Of a stretch of DNA of 24,265 bases, positions 15,837 through 22,001 are shown piece after piece. Both the position numbers and the translations under genes were made by a program. The notes beneath the pieces are model-generated. The model ran no database searches, was not told the DNA's origin, and saw nothing but the letters and a program-made list of their open reading frames with translations. Position 1 is the stretch's first letter. Each line of letters begins with the position of its first letter. Source of the DNA: a virus. The stretch lies in IMG/VR virus record IMGVR_UViG_3300032046_003457, positions 1 through 24,265 of that record; one strand, 5' to 3'.

Positions 15837-17539
15837 CTTCCCACTGTTTGAAATTTACCCCAAGGGTTTCTATGAAATTCCTTCAACCTCTCATCCCGTA
15901 TTTTAGTATACTCCCCGAAAGTCATCCCCTCATCTTTCTCTTCCTCTTGTGGTTTCTCTGGATAGACCAAAGACAATCTGCTCAAAAAGGTCATAGCATC
16001 TAATAGGTCATCGTGTTCACCCATCGGGAAGTGCATAAACTCGAGTTCCATCTCTTCCGTCAAATCATAGTTCCTTCCATCAAAAATGCTATGTTTAACT
16101 ATTTTTCCTTTTTTAGCCCAGAGCCATTTATGCTGGGCATATTGCGGGACTAAAATGTTTCGGATGTTGTCCTCTTTGGCAACCCTTATTGTTTTTATGG
16201 GGGTTACGGTAAAAAACAACCTTTTCTCCCTGCGTTTTTCTTCCAAGTAAAAATTGTCATCCCCTAACCCGACTTCCTCCCATCCGCTTTCCCTGATAGA
16301 CCATTTGGTAGCCAACTCCATAGCGGTATCAATTCTTTGTTTTGGGTCAAGTTTGTCCCTGATGCCGTCAACTATTAAAAACCTTAACCTATCTTCAACA
16401 TAGGCGAGTTTTACGACTAACATAACCGTATAATCAGACCTCTTTTTCCTTTTTGAGGCAGGGTCAACCAGAAGATAACTTATTCCATCTTTTGGTATCG
16501 CATCGAAATAAGCAATCATCTCCTGCTTAAACTGCATCTTGCCTGGGTCGTCGGGTTTCAAAAGCAACTGACAATTAAAATACCACATATCTTTTTTTAG
16601 TTCTTCTATCCCTTCGGGGGTGTATCTTTGTGGATTTGAGATATTTTCAATACTCAAGTTGTTCGAGTCTCTGTCTTTAAGTATTGGTATATCAATCACT
16701 TTTATTCTGGGGTCGTTCAGTTTGGCGGAATAAAGGTCGGCAAAATTATACCTTGTCCCTTCGTAATCCTGCAAGGGTGTCTGTTGGTCGTCAAAATGCC
16801 CCAGATTAAATATAGTATCCCAATTATGGGTCTTTTTAATCTGTTCTTCCGTATTTACGCTATCCTCGGTAACCAAATCGTTTTTCTTGACAATCTGCCA
16901 ATGCCCACCAGTTATCTCCGTATCCACCCCTACCGCCATAATAGTATGCTCATCTCTTCCCCAGTCAGTCCGATTGGCAACCGAAAACTCTTTCATATTG
17001 CCCCACTCTTTTGTGTTGGGGATGTATTCTGGATATAAATTCTTAATTCCTGTGGTAAGAAAATAGTTCTTTATCGAAACGAGGTTCGCAGAGGCGTTGT
17101 CCTGTTTGTTGTGGGCGATTAGGATGTGGATGTTGGAAAAGTTCAAAATCAACTGTAAGGAATGGACTTTGGTGATGATGGTCGTTTTGTAAAATATCCG
17201 ATAACATAAATAAAGCCTTTGTAAAAACTCCAAATCTTTCTCTGGATTGTCGGTTACTGCATCCATAGGAAGCATATATCTGTTCGGTTTGTGTATATCC
17301 AGACTCACAATCTTCCAGTTCATCAAAGAGACCTCATCACAGAAAGGTTTATAATAATCTGGATATCGGGCTATCTTATCATTACCTACAAAGCAACAAA
17401 GCCAGAACAAATCATTCTGAGCCAAGAATCGTCTCTTGTCCCGTATCAGGCCTAAAGCGACTTTATCGGATGAGGCTGATTTTATCTCCTCATCGAATTG
17501 AGCGGTTTTCTGTTCTATTGCTTGTCTGAGTTTAAGCAT
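15833..17539 (-). CDS. terL: Terminase large subunit (terL)
   Basis: This 568-residue protein combines an ATPase domain with an RNase H-like nuclease that cuts and packages DNA. The nuclease is clear: YLLVDPASKRKKRSDYTVML around residues 359-378 and the final HDDLLDAMTF near 512 are the acidic clusters of the family. The ATPase signals deviate: the Walker A site reads RIFYKTTIITK instead of R-G-x-x-K-T/S-T, and the Walker B region is IVKKNDLVTED rather than hhhhDD. The start codon is directly after a terminator-like U-tract with no SD. The stop overlaps the next gene's start. Confidence 0.85.
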   Translation of the reverse strand: MLKLRQAIEQKTAQFDEEIKSASSDKVALGLIRDKRRFLAQNDLFWLCCFVGNDKIARYPDYYKPFCDEVSLMNWKIVSLDIHKPNRYMLPMDAVTDNPEKDLEFLQRLYLCYRIFYKTTIITKVHSLQLILNFSNIHILIAHNKQDNASANLVSIKNYFLTTGIKNLYPEYIPNTKEWGNMKEFSVANRTDWGRDEHTIMAVGVDTEITGGHWQIVKKNDLVTEDSVNTEEQIKKTHNWDTIFNLGHFDDQQTPLQDYEGTRYNFADLYSAKLNDPRIKVIDIPILKDRDSNNLSIENISNPQRYTPEGIEELKKDMWYFNCQLLLKPDDPGKMQFKQEMIAYFDAIPKDGISYLLVDPASKRKKRSDYTVMLVVKLAYVEDRLRFLIVDGIRDKLDPKQRIDTAMELATKWSIRESGWEEVGLGDDNFYLEEKRREKRLFFTVTPIKTIRVAKEDNIRNILVPQYAQHKWLWAKKGKIVKHSIFDGRNYDLTEEMELEFMHFPMGEHDDLLDAMTFLSRLSLVYPEKPQEEEKDEGMTFGEYTKIRDERLKEFHRNPWGKFQTVGR

Positions 17540-17577
17540 AAAAAAAAGCGACCCAGGTAATTAAATACCCAAGTCGC
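17540..17577 (-). terminator. Rho-independent terminator-like hairpin abutting terL start
   Basis: On the minus transcript the stem GCGACTTGGGTA/TACCTGGGTCGC is 12 bp (three G-U or U-G pairs) with a 6-nt loop UUUAAU, followed by eight U. It meets the normal definition of an intrinsic terminator. The terL ATG follows the U-tract at once. It could end part of the transcripts from the small-terminase block and so set the ratio between small and large terminase. Confidence 0.75.
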
Positions 17578-17594
17578 CTTAGTGAGCTCAGCGA

Positions 17595-17762
17595 TTAGTC
17601 TATAATCGTTTCTTTCCTACATCTTTCTTTGTTGTCTGGATAAACATAAATCTCTGGTATTCTGTCTCTGTCACGTTTTATGACTATCATCCGAAGTTCC
17701 CCGCCCTCTATCATAATCTTGTTCGCCGCCCTCCAGAGGACATCTTTCCAATGTTCTTCCAT
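17595..17762 (-). CDS. Small charged protein (55 aa)
   Basis: ATG 17762 opens MEEHWKDVLWRAANKIMIEG and ends RKETIID; the product is mostly charged with aromatic residues. It is just before the terL leader hairpin. The SD is weak (GAAGTGAG). The upstream hydrophobic gene stops 1 nt before the start, so coupling is likely. No family recognised. Confidence 0.55.
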   Translation of the reverse strand: MEEHWKDVLWRAANKIMIEGGELRMIVIKRDRDRIPEIYVYPDNKERCRKETIID

Positions 17763-17763
17763 C

Positions 17764-17901
17764 TCACTTCCATACCCTCCAGAAGCGGATGATGGTAAAT
17801 AGGGCGATGATGTCTAAGTCAAAAAGAACGAAAAAGATTACTTGGTCGTAGGGGGTTTCCCAGATTTTAAAGAACTTCAAAGCCAAAAAGAAAAAACTCA
17901 A
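17764..17901 (-). CDS. Possible small hydrophobic protein (45 aa)
   Basis: A TTG start at 17901 opens a highly hydrophobic frame with FFFLALKFFKIWETP and VIFFVLFDLDIIALFTIIRF, ending RVWK. One or two membrane helices are possible. TTG and the lack of a strong SD lower confidence. The stop is 1 nt from the next gene's ATG. It could be a small membrane protein of unknown role. Confidence 0.35.
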   Translation of the reverse strand: MSFFFLALKFFKIWETPYDQVIFFVLFDLDIIALFTIIRFWRVWK

Positions 17902-17981
17902 TTTTTTGCTATAAAATTTTTAAAGAAAGGATTTTCTAAAAGTTGTGGAAATGAGGAAGTGGTGGGAAGAGATATATATAC

Positions 17982-18047
17982 CTACCCCCTGTCCCGAACT
18001 CCCTTATCTCTGAGCCTGTCCCTCTCCCGCTCAATCAGCCTAATCAC
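17982..18047 (-). CDS. Possible micro-protein (21 aa), GTG start
   Basis: A GTG at 18047 overlaps the stop of the 105-residue gene (GTGA). The frame reads a charged 21-residue peptide, IRLIERERDRLRDKGVRDRG after the start. Its TAG is followed by GTATATATA, similar to the repeats upstream of the small terminase. Very short, so doubtful. Confidence 0.25.
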   Translation of the reverse strand: MIRLIERERDRLRDKGVRDRG

Positions 18048-18361
18048 TCTGACCTAAACTGCCCCTTATTACCACGCTTCCAATAGTCTATGTCTATCTT
18101 GCTCTTCTTAATGCCCAGTATCTCACGCTGTATAAAGTCAAGGCACTGTCTAATACCTGGACTCAAGTTCTCATAATGGATATAGTTCTCTACCGTTCCC
18201 TTTGCGTGCTCGTGCCCCATTGTAGCTCTAAGCACGCCTAACAAGGTAATAACCATTCCTAACTGCATTATGTTCATCCCGGGATAATGCTTGTCTATAA
18301 TCTTAATATGTTCTGCTATGACTGTTTTATCCATTCTCTTGGCTTGCCCCTTGCCCTGCAT
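18044..18361 (-). CDS. Hypothetical protein (105 aa)
   Basis: The frame begins MQGKGQAKRM; an internal ATG at 18334 (MDKTVIAEHIKII) is an equally reasonable start. The product has an amphipathic helix-rich middle (NIMQLGMVITLLGVLRATMG) and a charged C-terminus (DYWKRGNKGQFRSE). It overlaps the 49-residue gene. I recognise no family. It lies between the two terminase subunit genes and may aid DNA packaging. Confidence 0.55.
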   Translation of the reverse strand: MQGKGQAKRMDKTVIAEHIKIIDKHYPGMNIMQLGMVITLLGVLRATMGHEHAKGTVENYIHYENLSPGIRQCLDFIQREILGIKKSKIDIDYWKRGNKGQFRSE

Positions 18362-18465
18362 TTCCAGTATCCCCGGGCTGTCAGTTCCTCTTTAAGCAGT
18401 TTATAGAGCTTAGTTTCTCTGGTCATCTTACGTATTCTATGCCTTAAATCCTCTAAATCTGGCAT
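18316..18465 (-). CDS. Small basic protein (49 aa)
   Basis: ATG 18465 opens MPDLEDLRHRIRKMTRETKL and a basic C-terminus, GYWKCRARGKPREWIKQS. It fills the gap after the small terminase. The mix of basic residues and Trp suggests a DNA- or RNA-binding accessory role, an inference. The next gene starts inside its 3' end in another frame. Confidence 0.5.
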   Translation of the reverse strand: MPDLEDLRHRIRKMTRETKLYKLLKEELTARGYWKCRARGKPREWIKQS

Positions 18466-18493
18466 TAGTCGCTGTTATTGCCCTCTAATTGCC

Positions 18494-18928
18494 TCAAGAT
18501 TGAGCGTTCTCTAAAGGAGTGATGATAGATAACCTTGAAAGAGGAAATAATCTGTCTTTTATCCTGCTTAGCTCTTCCTTTTCTTCTGGTGTATAGTCAA
18601 TATGCCCTTTAAATTCCTGTTTGTCTGTGAACATAGCCAGGTATTTACCAAGCAGTTCGTCAACTCTTGTCATTGTAGCGATGTCGCCTTTTTTTTCAGC
18701 TAAGTCTCTATCATAGTTTAATCTCTCTAATACCATTACTGGCGTTATCTCGCTTGCTTTGAATTCTGTAGTTATCTGCAATAATGCCTCTTGAATAACC
18801 TTATTTCTTATACCTACCTTTGCGGTGTTTTTAGAGTAGTTGCTAAGAATAAGGGCTTTTTGGTAAGACTTACCTTCTTTGAGTTTATTTGCTACTTTGA
18901 TTGTATTTAAAGGATTGACCTTATTCAT
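18494..18928 (-). CDS. terS: Small terminase subunit-like protein (terS)
   Basis: This 144-residue protein has the helix-turn-helix style of Terminase_2 small subunits: KALILSNYSKNTAKVGIRNK matches the A-x-x-x-x-GYSxxTA pattern, followed by VMVLERLNYDRDLAEKKGDI (a helical region) and ELLGKYLAMFTDKQEF, the common C-terminal motif (GKYLxMFxDK). Small subunits recognise the packaging site and stimulate TerL. It is the first sizeable gene of the late operon and stands about 950 nt upstream of terL. ATG 18928 is preceded by GGTAGGT. Confidence 0.8.
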   Translation of the reverse strand: MNKVNPLNTIKVANKLKEGKSYQKALILSNYSKNTAKVGIRNKVIQEALLQITTEFKASEITPVMVLERLNYDRDLAEKKGDIATMTRVDELLGKYLAMFTDKQEFKGHIDYTPEEKEELSRIKDRLFPLSRLSIITPLENAQS

Positions 18929-18937
18929 TTATTTTAC

Positions 18938-19036
18938 CTACCCTTTGGGTTTTTTCCTACCCTGATATATAATCCAATGCCTTCCGAGTATCCAGAACAT
19001 CAAGTCATCTAATATAATCTTTAATCTGTTTATCAT
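18938..19036 (-). CDS. Possible micro-protein (32 aa) in late leader
   Basis: ATG 19036 with an AGGAATAGGT SD-like site opens MINRLKIILDDLMFWILGRH, ending GRKKPKG. The end of the frame lies in repeat copy 1. It may be a leader peptide or a small membrane-associated protein; no homology recognised. Confidence 0.35.
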   Translation of the reverse strand: MINRLKIILDDLMFWILGRHWIIYQGRKKPKG

Positions 19037-19045
19037 TTTATATAC

Positions 19046-19099
19046 CTATTCCTTTGGGGTTTTCAGAAGAGCCGAGCAGAACAAAATCCTTTTCTTCAT
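19046..19099 (-). CDS. Possible 17-residue leader peptide in late leader hairpin
   Basis: ATG 19099 opens MKKRILFCSALLKTPKE, within the loop of the 5' hairpin, and ends at a TAG in repeat copy 2. No SD is seen. Translation here would disturb the hairpin, so an attenuation-like role is conceivable, but this is inference. Confidence 0.25.
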   Translation of the reverse strand: MKKRILFCSALLKTPKE

Positions 19100-19130
19100 A
19101 TCTGACTTGGCGGACTATCTCTCGGCTCTT
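19067..19130 (-). promoter_or_regulatory. 5'-end stem-loop of the late transcript
   Basis: AAGAGCCGAG (19130-19121) and CTCGGCTCTT (19076-19067) form a perfect 10-bp stem separated by 44 nt. The first base of the stem lies about 6 nt after the -10 box, so the hairpin would sit at or very near the mRNA 5' end. It may protect the mRNA or be a binding site for a regulator. Confidence 0.65.
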
Positions 19131-19136
19131 AAAAAG

Positions 19137-19165
19137 ATATTAACTCAAGGGGAAGCGTTTGTCAA
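19137..19165 (-). promoter_or_regulatory. Sigma70-type promoter for the late operon
   Basis: Minus-strand TTGACA (19165-19160), 17-nt spacer, TAATAT (19142-19137): near-consensus. The predicted start, about 19130, is at the leader stem-loop. It drives the small terminase and the genes beyond it. Divergent early genes begin about 240 nt to the right. Confidence 0.8.
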
Positions 19166-19407
19166 GATTTTATTTACCTATCCTTTCGGGATTTTCGCAA
19201 ATGTTATTTCTTAAAAACAAAGATTTATTTATAGTTAACATAACTTGACACACCTTTTTTAAGACCTCGTCGATAAAAAACTTTTGTAGTTAACAGAGTT
19301 ATTATTTTATTTTCAAATGAGGACTTGACAAATACCTATATATTATGGTATATTATATGTAGAAGTTAAGTTAAGAGTTTTATCACAAGAGGAGGAGGTG
19401 AGAGAAA
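19166..19407 (+). promoter_or_regulatory. Early (rightward) promoter and control region
   Basis: TTGACA (19325-19330), 18-nt spacer, TATATT (19349-19354) faces the plus-strand genes. A second TTGACA at 19245-19250 has no good -10. Two TAGTTAACA copies (19232 and about 19286) with short inverted repeats (AGTTA-ACA-TAACT; TAAC-AGA-GTTA) could be repressor operators. Apart from repeat copy 3 at the left, I see no gene here. Confidence 0.6.
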
Positions 19408-19572
19408 ATGTTAAAATTAAGAAAAGCCCAGATAATCCGAAACCTCGCTAATCCCGAATGGGGCGACTTTGTAGTTTTGCGAGAATACCATAAAAATATC
19501 TTTGAAATAAGAAGCAAAAGAGGCGTCAGAATACTAAACCAAGATGAAGCAAAGTTTTGGAAGGAGGCATAA
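19408..19572 (+). CDS. Small basic protein (54 aa)
   Basis: ATG 19408 has a very strong SD (GGAGGAGGTG). The product starts MLKLRKAQIIRNLANPEWGD and ends in AKFWKEA. It is the first gene of the rightward operon, and its end carries the SD of the next gene. No family recognised; early regulatory or host-interaction roles are possible. Confidence 0.65.
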   Translation: MLKLRKAQIIRNLANPEWGDFVVLREYHKNIFEIRSKRGVRILNQDEAKFWKEA

Positions 19573-19573
19573 A

Positions 19574-19957
19574 ATGGACACTTTAACAAAACGAGATACT
19601 CGTAGCTATGAAATGAAAAAGGCGTTACAGAAACAATATCCAACAGCCAAGTTTACAGTCAAAATCCATAAGTATTCAATGGGCGAGTCAATCTATGTTA
19701 AAACTGATTTAATCAAAGCATGGACACAGGAAGATAGCGATAACGACTTTAAACAACGCTATAGGGCAAATATGCCTTACGAAATAACCGATAGTATAAA
19801 AGCAACAAGAGCCAAAAGCGAACGAAACGAAGTCATAAGGCACGAAATAGAGGCATTACTTAAAAACTTCTGGCATATTGATTATGATAGTTACTCTGGA
19901 GAGATTTTGGGCGGAGGCAATACTTATATGAACATAGGCGAATTAAGGGAGGCGTAA
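19574..19957 (+). CDS. LPD29-like domain protein (127 aa)
   Basis: The chosen start (MDTLTKRDTRSYEM) follows AAGGAGG by 6 nt; an earlier in-frame start has no SD. KKALQKQYPTAKFTVKIHKY then SMGESIYVKTDLIKAW resembles the large-polyvalent-protein-associated domain 29 pattern (LxxxFPxxKFSVxxxxYxGGxSIxV). The C-terminal half has NFWHIDYDSYSGEILGGGNT with aromatic/Gly content. The domain's function is not known. The match is by eye only. Confidence 0.5.
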   Translation: MDTLTKRDTRSYEMKKALQKQYPTAKFTVKIHKYSMGESIYVKTDLIKAWTQEDSDNDFKQRYRANMPYEITDSIKATRAKSERNEVIRHEIEALLKNFWHIDYDSYSGEILGGGNTYMNIGELREA

Positions 19958-20102
19958 ATGGAGTGTTTCAATCTTATTTACTGATGATAAAGGCGACGAA
20001 TGTCTAAACTTACATTTAGAAGTGATGGACGCTCGCCATATGGCAAGAATGATATTAAAAACAACAGCTTGGAATAAGAAGGAGGAATTGTGCAAGAAAT
20101 AG
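19958..20102 (+). pseudogene. Small early gene with an apparent frameshift after the start
   Basis: ATG 19958 has a fine SD (GGGAGG) but its frame stops after eight codons. The next frame reads SVSILFTDDKGDECLNLHLE and VMDARHMARMILKTTAWNKK up to TAG 20100-20102. Removing one G of ATGG would make a 47-residue protein beginning MSVSILF. The alternative is a natural start at GTG or ATG (about residue 22), without SD. It is either a recent frameshift or a sequencing error. Confidence 0.45.
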
Positions 20103-20284
20103 GAAAATACTTTATTGTAAGAATGGGTTGGCGTTGTAATATCTGCGGTAAAATGTATTATACTAATAAGAAAAGAAAACCTCATTGTAACTCTGCCCCT
20201 TATATACAAAGTCAAGGTTTTGAATGTCAAATACCAAGAAGTTTATTCTTAAAAATTAAAAAACAAATACGGGGTGAAAAATGA
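20090..20284 (+). CDS. Zinc-finger-like protein (64 aa)
   Basis: GTG start 20090 with GGAGG SD. The product has CNICGKMYYTNKKRKPHC, a C-x2-C-x13-H-C pattern, likely binding one zinc with a later Cys. The C-terminus is basic (SLFLKIKKQIRGEK). Possibly a DNA/RNA-binding early protein. The stop overlaps the next start. Confidence 0.6.
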   Translation: MQEIGKYFIVRMGWRCNICGKMYYTNKKRKPHCNSAPYIQSQGFECQIPRSLFLKIKKQIRGEK

Positions 20285-20445
20285 CAAATGAATTAGCCAT
20301 TAAAATACTGAATTCTATGAAAGACCACGAGGAAAATAATTTAATAATATTCGGTGATAAAAAACAAAATTCCGAAGCATTACAATTTGGTATAAATGCC
20401 CTTAAAAACGACCAAGAAACAAGAATTGGCTCAAAGGAGGAATAA
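20281..20445 (+). CDS. Hypothetical early protein (54 aa)
   Basis: ATG 20281 overlaps the previous stop (ATGA) and its own stop overlaps the next ATG (TAATG). The product begins MTNELAIKILNSMKDHEENN and includes ALQFGINALKN, like the helix pairs of small phage proteins of the 'IKILxxM ... ALxxAIxAL' type. No function known. Confidence 0.6.
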   Translation: MTNELAIKILNSMKDHEENNLIIFGDKKQNSEALQFGINALKNDQETRIGSKEE

Positions 20446-20627
20446 TGGAAAAGAAAATTTATAAAGTTGACTTAGAAAATGGCGACACTCTTCTTAATAT
20501 GTTTGATTATCTTTGCTCTCGGGTAAATTGGGCTAAATCCGCATTAGATAATGAGGGAATAAATTGTATGAATATTTTATTCTTAGAGTTAAGAAAAGAT
20601 AAAAGAATAATTAAACCAAAACCATAG
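20445..20627 (+). CDS. Hypothetical early protein (60 aa)
   Basis: MEKKIYKVDLENGDTLLNMF and a helical middle, ending KRIIKPKP. The start overlaps the upstream stop by TAATG and the SD AAGGAGG is 5 nt away. No family recognised. Confidence 0.55.
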   Translation: MEKKIYKVDLENGDTLLNMFDYLCSRVNWAKSALDNEGINCMNILFLELRKDKRIIKPKP

Positions 20628-20640
20628 GAGAGATAAGAAA

Positions 20641-20946
20641 ATGAAAGATACCCAAACACCTAACATTGATATTGTAGTTTTAGAAAGTTTTATTAACCTT
20701 TGGCTTTGTAAAACAAGAATTGAAATAGAAACATTAGTAAAAGATAACTTCACACTACGAGAGGATATGTTAAGAAGTCAATTATCCTCGCCATTAGAGG
20801 CGTGGCACAACATAAAAAAGAGATTGGAAATAAAGGTTGTGGATGTAGAAGATTGCACCATTTGTGGCTATACTTGGACAGAATTAAAACAGATAATAGA
20901 CTTTGCTAAAAGTAAAGATTTTGACCCAAGAAAGGAGAACCTATGA
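20641..20946 (+). CDS. Hypothetical early protein (101 aa)
   Basis: The protein is mostly helical with one CTICGYTW segment near residue 75 (a lone CxxC, so no complete zinc site). The SD (GGAGAG) is close. The stop overlaps the start of the RHH-like gene (ATGA). Function unknown. Confidence 0.6.
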   Translation: MKDTQTPNIDIVVLESFINLWLCKTRIEIETLVKDNFTLREDMLRSQLSSPLEAWHNIKKRLEIKVVDVEDCTICGYTWTELKQIIDFAKSKDFDPRKENL

Positions 20947-21089
20947 CAAAGCCTAACTATCACCACATTATCAGTTTAAGCGAGGAAGACGAGGCAAGAC
21001 TTGAAAAACTCCAAAAGGAAGGTATCAAGATTATAGACATCTTCAAGAAAGGCCTTGAGAGGTTAGAGAAGGAAGTTTTTAAGACCTAA
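20943..21089 (+). CDS. Ribbon-helix-helix-like small protein (48 aa)
   Basis: The frame holds HIISLSEEDEARLEKLQKEG then IKIIDIFKKGLERLEKEV, the strand-helix-helix rhythm of Arc/CopG repressors (xVxLxxxExxxLxxLxxxGxxxxxxxxxGL). It may regulate transcription, perhaps its own operon. The identification rests on pattern only. Confidence 0.55.
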   Translation: MTKPNYHHIISLSEEDEARLEKLQKEGIKIIDIFKKGLERLEKEVFKT

Positions 21090-21110
21090 TTTAAGGGGGT
21101 TTTCACAAGG

Positions 21111-21172
21111 AAAGGAGAACAATAAAAAGATTGTTGTTGGTTTCACTAAAATTGGGTGTCTATTGTAAGTAG
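21111..21172 (+). pseudogene. Decayed copy of an early gene start (ATG to ATA)
   Basis: AAAGGAGAACAATAAAAAGA followed by TTG mirrors the lysozyme gene start, AAAGGAGAACAATGAAAAGA followed by CTG, at 21636-21658. The start codon is ATA here, and the frame stops after 16 codons (IKRLLLVSLKLGVYCK). It looks like a duplicated, decayed 5' end. Confidence 0.4.
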
Positions 21173-21189
21173 AAAAGGAGGTGATTAAA

Positions 21190-21438
21190 ATGGAGACGAT
21201 TTTTATAATAACTGGTGGAATTACAAGAGAAGATTATCAAATTAGGAAAATCAAAAAAGATGAAAAAGGTAATTCTTTGAGTGAAACAGTTGAACAAGAG
21301 GGTTTAACCTATAAAGAAGCGGAAAAATGGCTTAAAAGGTATGAGTATATTCAAAAAATAATCTTACAATGTCAAGAAGCATTTAAAAAGGAATTTGCTT
21401 CTTTATTTAAAAAATTGGGGTCAGAACCTAACTCCTAA
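21190..21438 (+). CDS. Hypothetical early protein (82 aa)
   Basis: The start at 21190 is preceded by AAGGAGGTGAT; an upstream GTG (21181) is part of that SD. The product begins METIFIITGGITREDYQIRK and is followed by a charged helix (YKEAEKWLKRYEYIQKIIL). Function unknown. Confidence 0.6.
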   Translation: METIFIITGGITREDYQIRKIKKDEKGNSLSETVEQEGLTYKEAEKWLKRYEYIQKIILQCQEAFKKEFASLFKKLGSEPNS

Positions 21439-21476
21439 CCAAATTGGGATTTTTACGAAAGGGGGGAAAAGAGAAA

Positions 21477-21626
21477 ATGGACATAAATGAAGCTATTGAA
21501 ATATTAAAAGATTTGCGTAAAGGAAATGAAGTATTGATATCTCAAGAACAATATGATGCATTAAATTTAGCCATAGAAGAATTAGAATTAAAAGAAAAAA
21601 TATTAGGGTATCCGAATAACCAATAA
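21477..21626 (+). CDS. Small helical protein (49 aa)
   Basis: MDINEAIEILKDLRKGNEVL and ALNLAIEELELKEKILG follow a common phage helix-hairpin pattern. The start at 21477 follows a G-rich SD (GGGGGG); an upstream start at 21444 is less likely. Function unknown. Confidence 0.55.
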   Translation: MDINEAIEILKDLRKGNEVLISQEQYDALNLAIEELELKEKILGYPNNQ

Positions 21627-21647
21627 TCCATTAACCAAAGGAGAACA

Positions 21648-22001
21648 ATGAAAAGACTGCTCATAATGGTATTTTTACTGCTCTTATTACCTATTCGTCA
21701 GGGTTTTTCTTATACTGACCAAGACCTTGCTGACGCTATTTTTAAGGCAGAAGGCGGTCATAAGGCGAGGTTTTTATATGGGATTGTGTCTATAAGATAC
21801 AAAGACGAGGCGGAAGCCCGGAAAATATGCCTAAATACCATTAGAAACCAACATATAAGACATTTAAAACATAACTGTGGTAAGGATTTTTTGACTTGTC
21901 TTCGGGATAGATATTGTCCTTTGAACGCAAAGAATGACCCGAAGGGATTAAATAAGAATTGGCTTAAAAATGTCAAGTTTTATCTTAAAAAAGACCGTTA
22001 A
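21648..22001 (+). CDS. Exported lysozyme-like protein, possible endolysin
   Basis: This 117-residue protein starts MKRLLIMVFLLLLLPIRQG, a signal peptide or signal anchor. The body has DLADAIFKAEGGHKARFLYG with Glu at about position 35, then ARKICLNTIRNQ, DFLTCLRDRYCPLNAKNDPK and WLKNVKFYL, a layout typical of small muramidase/transglycosylase-type phage enzymes (EGG..YGI and RYCPxxxxD). Substrate: peptidoglycan. A Sec signal would send it to the periplasm, as SAR-type endolysins do. SD AAAGGAG. The stop overlaps the convergent gene's stop by 3 nt. Confidence 0.65.
   Translation: MKRLLIMVFLLLLLPIRQGFSYTDQDLADAIFKAEGGHKARFLYGIVSIRYKDEAEARKICLNTIRNQHIRHLKHNCGKDFLTCLRDRYCPLNAKNDPKGLNKNWLKNVKFYLKKDR

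Larger units (their letters stand above)
18931..19196 (-). repeat. Three diverged copies of a 25-30 bp direct repeat
   Basis: Copies at 18931-18955, 19035-19064 and 19167-19196 share (plus strand) ATTTTA, one to a few bases, TACCTA, a CCTTT-like block, GGG and TTTT. On the minus strand each reads AAA-x-CC-x-AAAGG-x-TAGGTA, so each ends a short frame with K-x-P-K and TAG-GTA. Related weaker matches occur at 17971-17990, 21084-21108 and 21434-21462. They may be operators, duplicated ribosome-binding leaders, or both. Confidence 0.55.

Noticed and set aside
17842-18057. Plus-strand frame of 71 codons against the late operon
   Set aside because: It lies opposite the small late genes, has no SD and ends in a low-complexity Ser/Leu run; the minus-strand frames fit the operon better.
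19111-19130. Second group I intron S-element-like string (GAGATAGTCC)
   Set aside because: It lies in the late leader hairpin and no matching P3, P4, P7 strands or interrupted gene are found around it.
18931-19196. CRISPR array
   Set aside because: Three diverged copies with spacing of about 105 and 131 bp, and no cas genes; regulatory repeats or duplicated leaders fit better.
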